From positions 1 to 15,434 of the forward strand of contig JNEM01010841.1 in the NCBI GenBank assembly GCA_000697335.1: a stretch of 15,434 nucleotides of DNA. The letters run 5' to 3'. The stretch's first letter is position 1. The number at the start of each line of letters is the position of its first letter. The notes under the pieces are model-generated. The model saw nothing but the letters and a program-made list of their open reading frames with translations, had not been told where the DNA came from and made no database searches. Shown here one piece after another: positions 1 to 9,960 of this stretch. This stretch comes from Conidiobolus incongruus B7586 (Eukaryota; Entomophthoromycota; Entomophthoromycetes; Entomophthorales; Conidiobolaceae). The translations under genes and the position numbers were made by a program.

Positions 1-249
1 ATATTATAATTTATTATATATTTTAAATAAAGATATCAAAATATGATATTTTAATAACCATAATATTTATTAATTTATAAGATTAAAATTCAAGGATATA
101 TAATCTTATATTGATTTTATAAAATTTTTTAATTAATAATATTATGGTTGCCTAATTAAGTCTAAATTAAATATCTTTATACCAATATTGAATTTGCTAT
201 GAAAGTATTATTTTAAAGGCAAATTATTTTAAAAATATCAATCTTTAAA

Positions 250-560
250 AGACTTATCTCCTTTTTAAGCATTTATTTTAGTCGGTAATTGGACTATAAA
301 AACCGATATAATAAGTGCGTTTAAAAAAACTTGGTGGACTTTTTATAAGATATTAATATGCCTTTGTCTATTTAATACGGCTTGTAATTTAATATTAATC
401 TCTATCAACAATAGTTTACCTAGCTTAGCTAATTATTTAATATTTTATTAATAATTAAAATTTAGTATCTATAATAGATTATGAATTAAATAAATAATAA
501 TCAATTACTTTTTTTTAATTTATTAAAATATTAGCATTTTATATCATTTTGTGTCAAAAT
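250..560 (+). mobile_element. Gag-like relic, probably Ty3/gypsy
   Basis: A stretch of about 60 codons without a stop (about 267-451) in the left ultra-AT block reads as protein. It shows W--FYK near 332-347, then A at about 395, and SLPSLANYLIFY near 416-449. This fits the retrotransposon gag pattern W--F------F-------A---L--L-Q---S-A-Y---F--L. No ATG starts it and the sequence around it is heavily decayed. The rest of the block to 2290 would be long enough for the pol region of the same element, but I recognised none of it. The assignment is tentative; a transposase or LINE remnant is not excluded. Confidence 0.35.
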
Positions 561-2289
561 TTTTTTGGAAATTGATTTGCCTATTTTTAATTCAAAATAG
601 ATATATTGATAACTTAAATTATATAATTAGTTAGTATATTGATATAAAGTTTTTGAAATAATATATTAAGTAATATGAATATTAATAATTAATAATATAT
701 ATTTTATAAAATATTCTATGATATAAATTTAATATAATATTTTAAAGAAAAAAATTAAACTTAGTATTTAATATAAATTTGGAAAAAAATGGCAAATTTT
801 TGATATATATATTTTTTTCAAACATATTGTTAAATTTAAATTACTAGAAATATATATAAATTATAAGAGAGTTATTTATTTTAATATCATTCAAGGCAAA
901 AAATAAACTATTTAAAATCATACGAGATTTACAAACAGTTTATCAAGATAATATTTTATTTAAATCTATCATTTAATATTAAATTTACCATTTTAAAATT
1001 ATAAAGGTATTATTTAAACTTTACCCAACCCAGAAGATTAATTTTTATTATTATTTTTTATTAGGTAATAAATTAAAAGATATTGGAAAATATTATTTTA
1101 TTCCAGTTAAAAAAATATCTAGGTAATTTAATATTAATTATATAGGTATTTTAAATATTTCAAAGTTTACAAGTTAATTAATAAAATTTAATAATAGATA
1201 TTTTATAATTTAACAAAGATTTAGAGAAAATTAGCATAGCTATAATTAAAAAAACCAATTAAAATAATTCCAATAATAGAGGTTTTTATAATATAATATT
1301 ATAATTAATTAGTTTTATAAATTTTTTATTATTTTTTACTTAGAAATAAAATAAAATATTAAGTTAGTTTAGAAAAATCGCTTTTATAAATTTTAATAAA
1401 TAAATATTTTTTTTGATAAACAAATATTTATAATTAAAATAAATTATAATGATTTATGATTTTCTTGTCTAATTCTTAAAAATAAATTATTTAATAATAT
1501 CTTTAATTTTTTTTATAAAATATTTTCTAATTAAGGCTTTTATTATATATTAAGGGTATTTATTGTTTTTTTAAAATTATTATAAAATATATATATTTAA
1601 ATATATAAAAGATATTTTATATAAGAAAACTGAAAAAGCTTAATAAATTTATTATGTTTATCAAATAAAAATCAAAGTGATTATAATTATTTTAGCTAGT
1701 TAAAGAGTATATTAATAAAAAAATATTTGCAAATATATTAAATTGGTTTATAAATACCATATTTCAGTTTTTAATAAGTAAAAATAATTATTTGATATTC
1801 AAAGCTTGCTAAAAATTTGGCAAAAGGTTATTAATAATAAAGGATAATAATAATTCTATACTATGTATTAAATTTTATAAATTATATATTAATATTTTTT
1901 ATATAAATTAAATTAAAAATAAGTTATTATATAAATTCTATATTTATATTATTGAAATTATCAGATTTTAAATAAATTTTTTAATATTATTAATTGAATC
2001 CATATTATTAACTAAGAATTATATTAATATTTTTATAAAATATATTGAAATCATAATATAAAAAATATTATAAAATTTTAATTAATATAATTTTTTGATT
2101 ATAAATATTAATATTCAATCCAGTTATAAATATTTGAATCTTAATTTAATTTTATTAATGAATATATTCTCATTTATAGATAAAATTATTATCAAAAAGT
2201 TCTTCAAAACAAAGTTTATATTTTAATTTTATTTATTATATCAAATTAAAACTAATAATTTAATTTCAAAAATATTAAATTTTTTATTC
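561..2289. other. Ultra-AT block, nothing recognisable
   Basis: Sampled lines hold only about one G or C in ten bases, with abundant TA steps and homopolymer runs. There is no open frame of note, no tRNA and no clear repeat. Likely the mutated remainder of the element whose gag-like part lies at 250-560. The composition changes sharply near 2290, where copia relic 1 begins. Confidence 0.5.
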
Positions 2290-3930
2290 ATATGATATAA
2301 AAGGGTAACATTTCAATATTAACACTAGTTATAAGTAGGAAATAATACAAATGAGGTTTTAAATCAAAGCTCATAAAGTAATGAAATTACTCTTTTATTT
2401 TCATTGTAGTAAATCTCCAGTGTTTTCTAAGTCAATCCAAATAAATCAATTGTTAAAAAGTTGAGAAATTACATATCCACTTTTACCTGTCAGAAGTATA
2501 TAGTAAAATCTACAATTTCGTATTCATTTTATAATTAACTGAATAATTTGTACTGTTAAGTTTCATCTCAAAAGTTATTATGAGATCTTATAATACTAAC
2601 TAAAAAATTTCTTAATCTAATCAAAGGGCGTTGTATCAAAAGCAAAATTTTTAAACTCCCAACAAATTGGGAGAGAAGTAATAATGAGATTGGATTTTAA
2701 TTCAATGAGTTAATATTCCATAATAAAATATTAAATTTTACTTACTATTCTAGTAATTACATATTAATTAGTATGTAATAAAATTTAAAAAGTTAAGTGA
2801 TACCTATATTATTGTTGAAAATAAATATTGATATTATATCGTCGAAACACTATTAAATCATACGCAAACAAGTCTAATATGATTAAAATTTAAAAATGTT
2901 AAGAAATATTAAAATATAAATAATCGGGGTAAAAAATGTTACATTACTAGTTAATAATTACCTTTCCAGTATTAAATATATTAGATGCAAAATGGATCCA
3001 TACTCCTGATATTCATTGTATTTAATATAATGTCAAAATTGAATTTTATATTGATAAATTTAAAATATGGATTAGAGTACCGAATTGGTATTATATGAGT
3101 ATGATTATAAAATATGGTAGTTACTATAAAATGCTGTAAATGAAAAAGTTAATTTATATTAGTGATTTATCAAAAGGAAAATAAAATTACCAAAGTTATA
3201 GGTTAATTCATATAAATTATCTGATTTAGAAAATAAATGATTTACTCTTGATTTCGACTTTATTATTTATAAAAGCCATGAGTATATTATATTTAAGTAT
3301 TTATTATTAAATATAATGATCTCATTATTAAAGTTTTAATATGTCTTTTAACTGTTGGATTATGATTATTAAATTATATAATTATCAAATCAAATGACGT
3401 CGGTACCATTCAAGAACACCAACAACAGATAAGGGTAACAACATAATTAAGCTAACAATAATTAATATTTTAAACAATGAATATTAAATAAGTTAAATAT
3501 AATTTATCTATCCTTAAATCAAAATATTTCCAAGAATTCATACCCATAATTAAAAACAAGTTTCAATAATACCTAATTAGTTCAAAAATAATAATTACTT
3601 GAATTGAAAATATATGACGAAAGTGTTAAAATACTACTGATTTATCATTTCATATAAAAAAGGATGTCTATTATAAAAATATAACTACTTTCATATAAAT
3701 TCTGATCTGTTATTTAATTAAATTAATATGATTTTAATTGATAATTGACACATAATTTACAATTAATTATTTAACAAGTTATTAACCAATATAATATTAT
3801 ATGATGTTATAGCAACAATGATTGAATTTAAATTGTTCAGATATTAATCACAAATCAGTATAATAAAGTTGTTTATTAATATATGATGTCATTCCGATTA
3901 ATTTCTAAAATATTGGATCGTATTTTAATT
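2290..3930 (+). mobile_element. Ty1/copia-type retrotransposon relic 1: integrase, reverse transcriptase, RNase H start
   Basis: A decayed pol region whose copia landmarks come in family order in one reading frame over about 1.6 kb. First comes a GAG-pre-integrase-like stretch with AHKVMKLL (about 2355-2395). Next is the integrase start, with LLKS near 2450 and a GPL-P-S-like motif EITYPLLPVRSI at 2465-2500, then FHLKSYYEI, which matches the YFLK-KSE region, near 2570. The reverse transcriptase follows: ITFPVLNI (2957-2980) fits the TF-PV motif, DIHCI near 3015 fits the -IHQMDV region, IWIRVP (3065-3082) fits the IYM--P motif, and KKLIY near 3140 fits KKSLYGL. GNNII (3434-3448) sits after the expected YVDD place, and KYMTKVLK (3608-3631) fits LSQ-KYI-KVL. 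CHSD (3887-3898) fits the GYSDSDW start of RNase H. It is broken by well over ten changes. No gag or protease remains on its left, where ultra-AT DNA begins. Family knowledge: copia order is gag-PR-INT-RT-RH; assignment is by eye. Confidence 0.72.
2656..2673. repeat. Short perfect hairpin, 7-bp arms
   Basis: CTCCCAA, a 4-base loop CAAA, and TTGGGAG. It lies inside the integrase part of copia relic 1 and is GC-rich for its surroundings. Likely fortuitous within former coding sequence. Confidence 0.6.
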
Positions 3931-4685
3931 TTTTAATCTATATACATATAATTAGTTAATAATTTGATAAAAAACTGAATTTTTTAATCCAAAATATTTC
4001 AACTGAAAATAGTAAATTGTTAAGTAATAATGCTTTTTTTATAATTATTTAATTGTTTTATACAATACTAATTTTATAATTTGTATTTATAATTAATATT
4101 TATATTAAAACCAATATCTTTAATTTTTTATTCAACCCTTTTAAATATTGTTATTTTGAAAATAAATTACTAAATTTTGATAAATATATTCATTAATTTC
4201 AATAGAATATATTGCTACCTTGTATAATTATTTTGATTGGTAAGATAAACTGAATTATGGATAGAATATAAAAAATTGAATTGCTGGATTGCTATTAGTT
4301 AAAATAACAATCATTAATAGTAGTAATATGATGATATTAAATAATATTAAAATCATTTTTATAAATGCATATTTATTTAATTGATCTAATATTATTAATA
4401 TTATCTTCTTTATATTAAAGAGTTTGTATCAGTTTCAGGAAATATATTGATATTTTAATATTTTGAGACTCAAACTTGTAAATTTTTAATAATATTTTAT
4501 TAGCGACTTTCCACCCTAACTGGCAGAGTGTATAACTTGTTGGATAATCAATAAATAAGAGCTATGAATAATATATAAATATAATTGAGTGGATTGTTAT
4601 ATGGCTTAATGATGATTAGATAATTATATATTGTACTAGCCATAGTTCACTATTAAATAATTATTTCAATAAAGTTAGGGAATAA
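3931..4685 (+). other. Junction between copia relics 1 and 2; probable decayed 3' end and LTR sequence
   Basis: No gene is visible. By position this should hold the RNase H remainder and 3' LTR of relic 1 and the 5' LTR and leader of relic 2. I cannot delimit an LTR. A GC-richer patch at 4501-4530 ends in TGGCAGAGTG (4521-4530), about 165 bases before the relic 2 gag region. It starts with TGG as tRNA-primer binding sites do, but I could not match it to a particular tRNA. Confidence 0.35.
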
Positions 4686-6980
4686 ATGGCTTTTTCTAGA
4701 ATTAAAGCAACTCTATTACTAAGGTTTTACTTTGATTTTTTGGAAATTTTTATGTCCAGTTTTGGGTGGAGAAATACAGTTTGAACTATACAAAATTATA
4801 TATCATTTATCAGATAATTTGGGACATTATCGGACCAATTTAATCAAGTGAAAGTTTAAATATTCAAATCAGATATCAGATGAGTAGTATAAATATTATC
4901 TTTATTATTATTAGAATGGTTTTTATATTTTATATTGAATGAATTGGTATGCAATTAAAAGTCAAAAGGATATTGTATCTTTTAATACTATATTATAATA
5001 CACTTTATCATACAAAATATCATGAATTTATTATATAATTATGTTTGAATAATGTATTAAAAAATTGAATATTCAGTTGGAAAAGCATAGATTATCTGAA
5101 TATGAATTATTTATAATCTATATTTTTAAAGTGTCCCAAATTTTCAATTAAAATGATGCAAAAATAAACTCTTCAATATATTTAACAAATAACACTCAAA
5201 CTATTGTTATTAATAATCAAAAAGGATTAAGAATATGAATTTAACACTGTAATGACATAAAATGCTACAAATTAACTGGATTTTACAATTGGTTAATAAC
5301 TAATATTTCAACAAAATGGGTCAAAAAGGGTACAAATGTATATTAATTAATGATTAAAGATTTAATTTAACTGAATTGAATCATATAAATGCTATTATAT
5401 ATATAATATACTATATTACCCATTTAAAATTATTGGATATCGGTCGGATTTGAAGTACAAACTTAAGAAAATATTAGGTACAAAATATTAGCTTATAGTA
5501 TTTATCATAATAAAAGAATAAATAATGGAGTAGATTTTGGATACAGTAGCCAAGTCAGTAATTGGGATGTTGATACAATTTATGATCAATTATAATTAAT
5601 GATGAGTGTGATTTCGTTCGAATTATTTAATCCATAATACCATAAAAGTAAACTATTCCAAATGGATCATATTCTAGGAATAAAGAGAAAGTATGTCATA
5701 ATTGGATAAAACATCCAATATTCCTATGGATTTAGTTCTATTTAATATTAGACAGTGGATTCAACTCTTTAAAAATATCAAATGAACATAATCAGTTCCT
5801 TATAATTTATAATATTTACTAGATTGGTTTTATTGAATAAAGCTATATGGAGATTTATGCGGAATGATAAATCAATACTCTCCTTTTATATATCTTGAAG
5901 GTGGATTAATTTAATATTTAATTTTATAAAGTCACCTTATATATAATATTGGATGCATTAATTGAATATTTTTAAAGATGTTCAAGATTATAAGCCTCAA
6001 GTTAATTTTAGAATTTGTATGAATTTTAATTTTAATATTTTTTTTAATTCAAAAAATTATTATATATAATATTATTAATTGAGTTCTTTATATATAGTTT
6101 GTAAAAATTAATTTAAATCCAGAATTTACCCAAGAATTAACAAATTGATTAAGTTACCAAAGTTGTTAGAGGTAAAATCCAATAACTTGATTTACTTGAT
6201 TGACTTGATTGAATTCAGTCATTATGATAAATATCAGATAAATTTAAACATATCACTACCAAAATTTGGACATTTGTGTTAAACTTAATATACATTATCA
6301 TTCTTTTGATTAATCCAAATTATAATAAATTTCTATTAAAATTACTCTCATATTTAGAATATCAGACCGACTTTAAATCAAAGCTTGATAATTAATATTG
6401 TATAGTAGGATTGTTTTTGGAAATATATGATACAAATTTTAATTAATTTTCACAGAATATTGAAATAATATCAATTTGTACCTAAATATTTTATGGCACT
6501 CATAATTGAAAGAAATAAATCTTGATTTCAAACCGTTGTGCAATATATCACTTGCTATATACCACTTAAGATTTTAAAAAAGTGCAATGTTTAGGTAGAT
6601 GTGTCAATTCAGGTCAAGAATTAATATATAACATTAGACTTTTATCTATGATATCTTTATGATCTCATACTCAATTATCAGCATGTAAAATATATTTTTA
6701 TATACTTAAAAAATCAATTATAAAGCCATAGGAACTAGAAATATGCACTTACTGTTCTTCTGCTACTTTTCCTCAAGTAAAATTATTTCAAACTATATTA
6801 GTTCACACAAACTTTCATTTGACGAGACTTCGCTATCGGACATTGAATTTTTTATATCAGCTTTATTGACAAAATGTGAAATTTTATATAATTGCTGCAC
6901 TTTCAGAATTCAAGGTAGTAGTTATTATTACTTTTGTAAAACTAAAAATATTATTATTAAAGTAACCTTGAATTTTGTAA
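4686..6980 (+). mobile_element. Ty1/copia-type retrotransposon relic 2: gag, protease, integrase, linker to RT
   Basis: A second plus-strand copia relic with the parts missing from relic 1. A gag-like stretch with NYT near 4784 and IWDII (ending 4831) fits the family pattern N-Y--W followed by -LW-IV. The aspartic protease core LDSG lies at 5748-5759, followed by KISNEHNQF, fitting the LDSGAS-HITN-LF region. VTLYIILDALI (5931-5963) fits the NVLY-P-L--NL motif after the protease. YLEYQT (6351-6368) fits the E-QT segment before the integrase LRSDNG motif. CLGRCVNSGQEL (6588-6623) fits the FGC-AYV-----R-KL-PR region after integrase, and CKIYFYILKKSII (about 6684-6722) fits YRLYDP---KIIISRDV. Protease to linker share one frame; gag is in another. 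It carries many breaks, about twenty or more. Short open frames at 6743-7006 on either strand are shadows of this relic. It stops about 250 bases from the homeobox gene, before any RT motif. The gag call is weaker than protease-integrase. Confidence 0.62.
6185..6211 (+). repeat. Three tandem copies of a 9-bp unit
   Basis: ACTTGATTT, ACTTGATTG and ACTTGATTG follow each other without a gap, inside copia relic 2 between its protease and integrase parts. Probably replication slippage in decaying DNA; no function is suggested. Confidence 0.7.
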
Positions 6981-7131
6981 AATTGATATATATATATATA
7001 CTTTAAAATTTCCTAAGTATTAAGTTAACCTTGTCACTGTATTACTCTATTTAATAATTGATAATAATTAAATATTATCAAATATATTATTAAAATTTAT
7101 AATTTTCTCATTTAAAGTTATTAAAGTTTTT

Positions 7132-7137
7132 TTTATT
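7132..7137 (-). terminator. Possible polyadenylation signal of the homeobox gene
   Basis: The minus strand reads AATAAA about 90 bases past the TAA stop (7228-7230), followed by an A-rich tract (T-run on the plus strand, 7127-7134). Position fits a 3' end, but the motif is common by chance in this composition. The interval 7007-7227 otherwise holds no gene. Confidence 0.25.
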
Positions 7138-7227
7138 TAAATATTAAAATAAATAAATTGATTAACTAAATAAAATATGAAGTAGGGGTGTTTGTGTAAT
7201 GATATTATGATGAAATTGTCTCAATTT

Positions 7228-7788
7228 TTAACTATACTTAGTTCGTCGATTTTGTCTTCTATTTTGAAACCATACTTGAATGGTTCTTTCTTTCAAATTT
7301 AATAGTTTTGCCAGTTTTAGTTTCTCCTCCTGATTCGGATAGTGATTTACAAGGTAGTATTCATTTAGGATGGAAGTTTGTTGTTTGCTGATACTTGTCC
7401 GCTTGCTCATATTGTGTCTAGGCCTTGGCGAGTATTCTGGCGTACTGGGGCGCTGATTATTGGTTGGATACATGGGAGTAGTAGTGTAGCGGTATTGAGA
7501 ATGACTGTGAGGTAGTGGTGAACTTGAAGTTGATACAAAATTAGAATCAATAGGTGATGGTAGATTTGTTGTGGGGACAGAGTATGATTTATGGATATCT
7601 AAGATTTGAAGTTGCTTAATACTTGGTAGCCTCTCATTCTTACGCTGAGTAAGAGGTAAAATAGGAGGAAGCTGATAGTTAAAGCTGTCTGTTGTACCAT
7701 GATAATTTGTATCATTATAAAGTGAATGGTTATTATTATAATGTAAATTATTAATGTAATCAATATTTGAAAGTTTTTCAAACTTCAT
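7228..7788 (-). CDS. Homeodomain transcription factor, Yox1/Yhp1-like, 186 aa
   Basis: A nuclear DNA-binding protein by its domain; probably a repressor or cell-type/cell-cycle regulator if the Yox1/Yhp1 resemblance holds. The homeodomain fills residues 126-185 and shows the hallmark residues: Arg130 (homeodomain position 5), Leu141 (16), Trp173 (48), Phe174 (49), Gln175 (50), Asn176 (51) and Arg178 (53), in the recognition-helix motif IQVWFQNRRQ. It is a typical 60-residue domain, without the three-residue TALE loop. The protein ends one residue after the domain, shorter than budding-yeast Yox1 or Yhp1. The N-terminal 125 residues are low-complexity: an Asn-rich stretch (17-21), LPPILP (40-45), LPSIKQL (54-60), and Ser/Thr-Pro sites at 78, 90, 116 and 120. 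The start is supported by an in-frame TAG just upstream (7804-7806) with no ATG between, and by A at -3. No intron is needed. There is no partner gene; decayed copia relics lie on both sides. Alternative: a mating-type homeodomain protein, since MATa1 also ends at its homeodomain. Homeodomain identity is near certain; the family is inference. Confidence 0.95.
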   Translation of the reverse strand: MKFEKLSNIDYINNLHYNNNHSLYNDTNYHGTTDSFNYQLPPILPLTQRKNERLPSIKQLQILDIHKSYSVPTTNLPSPIDSNFVSTSSSPLPHSHSQYRYTTTPMYPTNNQRPSTPEYSPRPRHNMSKRTSISKQQTSILNEYYLVNHYPNQEEKLKLAKLLNLKERTIQVWFQNRRQNRRTKYS

Positions 7789-7845
7789 TTTAACTACAAA
7801 AAACTAAATGAAACAAAAAATATAGAATTTATGAGTTAAATAAGG

Positions 7846-7853
7846 TATTTATA
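7846..7853 (-). promoter_or_regulatory. Possible TATA box of the homeobox gene
   Basis: On the minus strand this reads TATAAATA, about 58 bases upstream of the ATG at 7788. Distance and match suit a fungal TATA element, but in DNA this AT-rich such matches arise by chance. No other promoter signal stands out, apart from the GC-richer palindrome ACCGGT at 7887-7892, whose role is unknown. Confidence 0.25.
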
Positions 7854-7940
7854 TTATCATTATATAAATCCCATCCTGAATCACAAACCGGTCATATACA
7901 TTTTAATCTTATGCTGAGAAAAAAGTATAAAATTCAATAC

Positions 7941-8690
7941 AATGAAAAACCTATATATGGTAATATTTCACAACTAATTTGGTGATTTCAATTAAAAAGT
8001 AGTTTTATCAGGTTAATAAGAAAATAATTATTCTTCAATGCTTTCGCAGATAATTCTAGTTGTATTGAATAAGAAATTGATTGGTTAATTGATAATAAAA
8101 AAATTTATCTCCTTTACTAATCCATTTGATAAGATTATCAAACACTTGGTAAATTTATGGAATAAAAACATTTTAGTTTATATAACTAATCAATGCTAAA
8201 TATTTTATGATTAACTAATCAAGAGGAATATATATTAACCAAGTTTAATTAATATCCTTTGAATCTCTAATATTCGAAAGATAATATATTAAATGCTATT
8301 GATGGATTCAATAAATTTTATTAATAAATGAATATCTGATCTTTAGGACATAATATTAAGATATATATATATATTTAAGGAATAAATTAATAATTTTTTA
8401 ATATGATTTAGATAAATGTAAAATGAATTCTAAATTTCTCCAAAGTAATACTGATGATTTAGTAATTGTACTAATATAATACATATTCTTAAAAATAATT
8501 ATTAATAAATATTACACTCACTATTAATAAAAATTATACTATTTAAATCCTATTTAACTATAACCCATATAAAGTAATATATTATAGCAAATTGGAAACA
8601 TACAAGTTAATTCGATGTAAGAGAAGTGTATTTAAGTTAGAAATTCCTGAGTTGCTGAGAGTCGCTTTTTCTTAATATATTTTATATATT
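7941..8690 (+). mobile_element. Ty1/copia-type gag relic (third copia fragment)
   Basis: A plus-strand fragment with gag-like residues at about 8020-8360. NNYSSM (8023-8040), then LNKKLIG (8065-8085), then LWNKNILVYI from 8155 follow the spacing of the copia gag signature: ENY--W---M, AL--KNKLGF-DG, --W-R-N--V--WI. After 8360 nothing specific can be assigned, although G+C stays above that of the next block until about 8690, including a GC-richer patch at 8600-8672. A plausible gag start lies at 7941, only about 150 bases from the homeobox ATG and on the opposite strand, so the two are divergent. It is broken in many places, with no protease or pol part recognised. The call rests on motif spacing only and could be wrong in family, less likely in kind. 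Confidence 0.5.
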
Positions 8691-9514
8691 AAATAATGTT
8701 AATATTAATTAACTATTAATCATATTTAATTTACCTCAATTTAAAAATATAATTTATAAAAACCGAAATTCTATATCTAGTATTAGTATTAAAGGTACTA
8801 CTTTTTAATATTATTATTTTCGACCATTGATATTAAATTGTATATTCGAGTTTAGATGTTAAATTTATTAATATTTTATGTTATATTGAATAAATATCCT
8901 AGTATTACCACAGATATACATATATGAATGAAATTAATTGTATGTTTTTTATAAATGTAATCTATTTAAAATGGAAATAAAATGGGAAAAATTAATCCAG
9001 TTTATTAGAAAAAAAATTCAATTTTAATAATCTATATATTGTAATCCATTATTTACAGTATAATTTTAAAAATGAAATTTAATATTAGTTAGGTTACATT
9101 AATTAAAATTTTTCATCTGTCTATTTGGAAAATATATTTTATTGAATTTATATATATTGCTAATTAATTTATCTTATTATTTTAACAGCTATGATTGATC
9201 AATAAATTATTACCTGAAAAATTTAAATTTAGTTCAGTATATTATCAATTATAAGTAATGAAAAATTAGTGTTTTTAACTTAAACTTATAAATATTGAAA
9301 ATATTTTTCATATGATAATTTGAAAGAATCCAAATACTTTTACTATTTGAATAATATATATGCATCAAATTGATTGACTATCATATTTTATAGAATAAAT
9401 TAAATATTTGGAAAATAAGAAATTACACTTTTTAATTTATGACTTTTTAAAAATATTAATCTTTTTGATCATTAAAACATAAATTAAATAAACAAAAACT
9501 CTTAAAATAAAACA

Positions 9515-9537
9515 ATATATATATATATATATATATA
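9515..9537. repeat. AT dinucleotide microsatellite
   Basis: An uninterrupted AT run of about 11 units, five bases before a TAT trinucleotide run. Ordinary slippage repeat in AT-rich DNA. Confidence 0.95.
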
Positions 9538-9542
9538 GTATC

Positions 9543-9574
<32 letters not shown>
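9543..9574. repeat. TAT trinucleotide microsatellite
   Basis: About ten and a half perfect copies of TAT. It lies just upstream of the gypsy RT relic and is likely length-polymorphic. Confidence 0.95.
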
Positions 9575-9576
<2 letters not shown>

Positions 9577-9639
9577 TTCTGATTTAAAAATTCAATATTA
9601 AATTTATATATTAGTTAATTAAAAAAGAGATTATTAAAA

Positions 9640-9960
9640 GTCTATTATTGGGAATTATCAGAACTTAACCATAAACTCTTAAATCTTTTTAAACCTATAA
9701 GCAACTTATAAAGATGATTCCTAATATAAAGCTATAGTTTGTTATAATAATTTTTGACTTTATATCTAGATGACAAACTATATATAATTTGTCAAAATTC
9801 TGTAAATTAATTTTTTTCAATATTTTTCCATTTATTAAAAGATAAAAAATCAGATTAAACACCAGCTTTTGATTTTATCTAAAAAATCATAAAATATTAT
9901 AATATTAGTTATTAAAGTATAGTATATATATTGAATTTTAAACTTAGTTGATTTAAGAAA
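9640..9960 (+). mobile_element. Ty3/gypsy-type reverse transcriptase relic
   Basis: Inside the ultra-AT block, the plus strand keeps the core of a gypsy reverse transcriptase. A stretch ATYKDD near 9705-9722 with KAIVCYNNF following matches the family pattern NAPATFQ--IN--L--YLD-F. The active-site box YLDD is at 9763-9774, in the expected place. RLNTSF and FYLKNHKIL (about 9850-9895) fit the LDI-KCEF--K-VKYLGY region that follows in this family. The pieces lie in more than one frame and the relic is broken many times. YLDD, rather than the copia YVDD, and the FLGY-type downstream pattern argue for gypsy. It is more deeply decayed than the copia relics, with nearly every C or G gone outside the core motifs. 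Flanking protease, RNase H and integrase parts of the same element should lie within about 8690-12400 but I could not recognise them. Confidence 0.6.

Noticed and set aside
2594-2600. TACTAAC, the yeast intron branch point
   Set aside because: It lies in the integrase part of copia relic 1 with no convincing donor or exon around it.
3380-3460. Short peptides on both strands near GACGTCGGTACC (plus MTSVPFKNTNNR; minus hydrophobic LIMLLPLSVVGVLEW) that look like a small gene
   Set aside because: They fall inside the collinear frame of copia relic 1 and have no start or splice context of their own.
4516-4535. TGGCAGAGTG resembling a tRNA A box
   Set aside because: No B box (GGTTCGA-like) follows and no cloverleaf can be drawn.
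6785-6900. Minus-strand stretch with MSDSEVSSNESLCELI that could be a 3' exon of the homeobox gene after a splice donor near its stop
   Set aside because: No good branch point or donor was found, and the same bases lie in the frame of copia relic 2, which explains their higher G+C. The homeobox frame ends naturally.
6907-6974. Inverted repeat AATTCAAGGT / ACCTTGAATT with a 48-base spacer
   Set aside because: Single 10-bp arms at the end of copia relic 2; too short to call a terminal repeat or structured RNA.
6743-7006. Plus-strand open frame of 87 codons
   Set aside because: It overlaps, in another frame, the protein-like reading of copia relic 2 (integrase-RT linker), and has no recognisable domain.
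7599-7781. Minus-strand open frame of 60 codons
   Set aside because: Shadow of the homeobox gene in another frame.
9733-9782. Inverted repeat TATAGTTTGT / ACAAACTATA
   Set aside because: It straddles the reverse transcriptase core of the gypsy relic, so it is more likely fortuitous.
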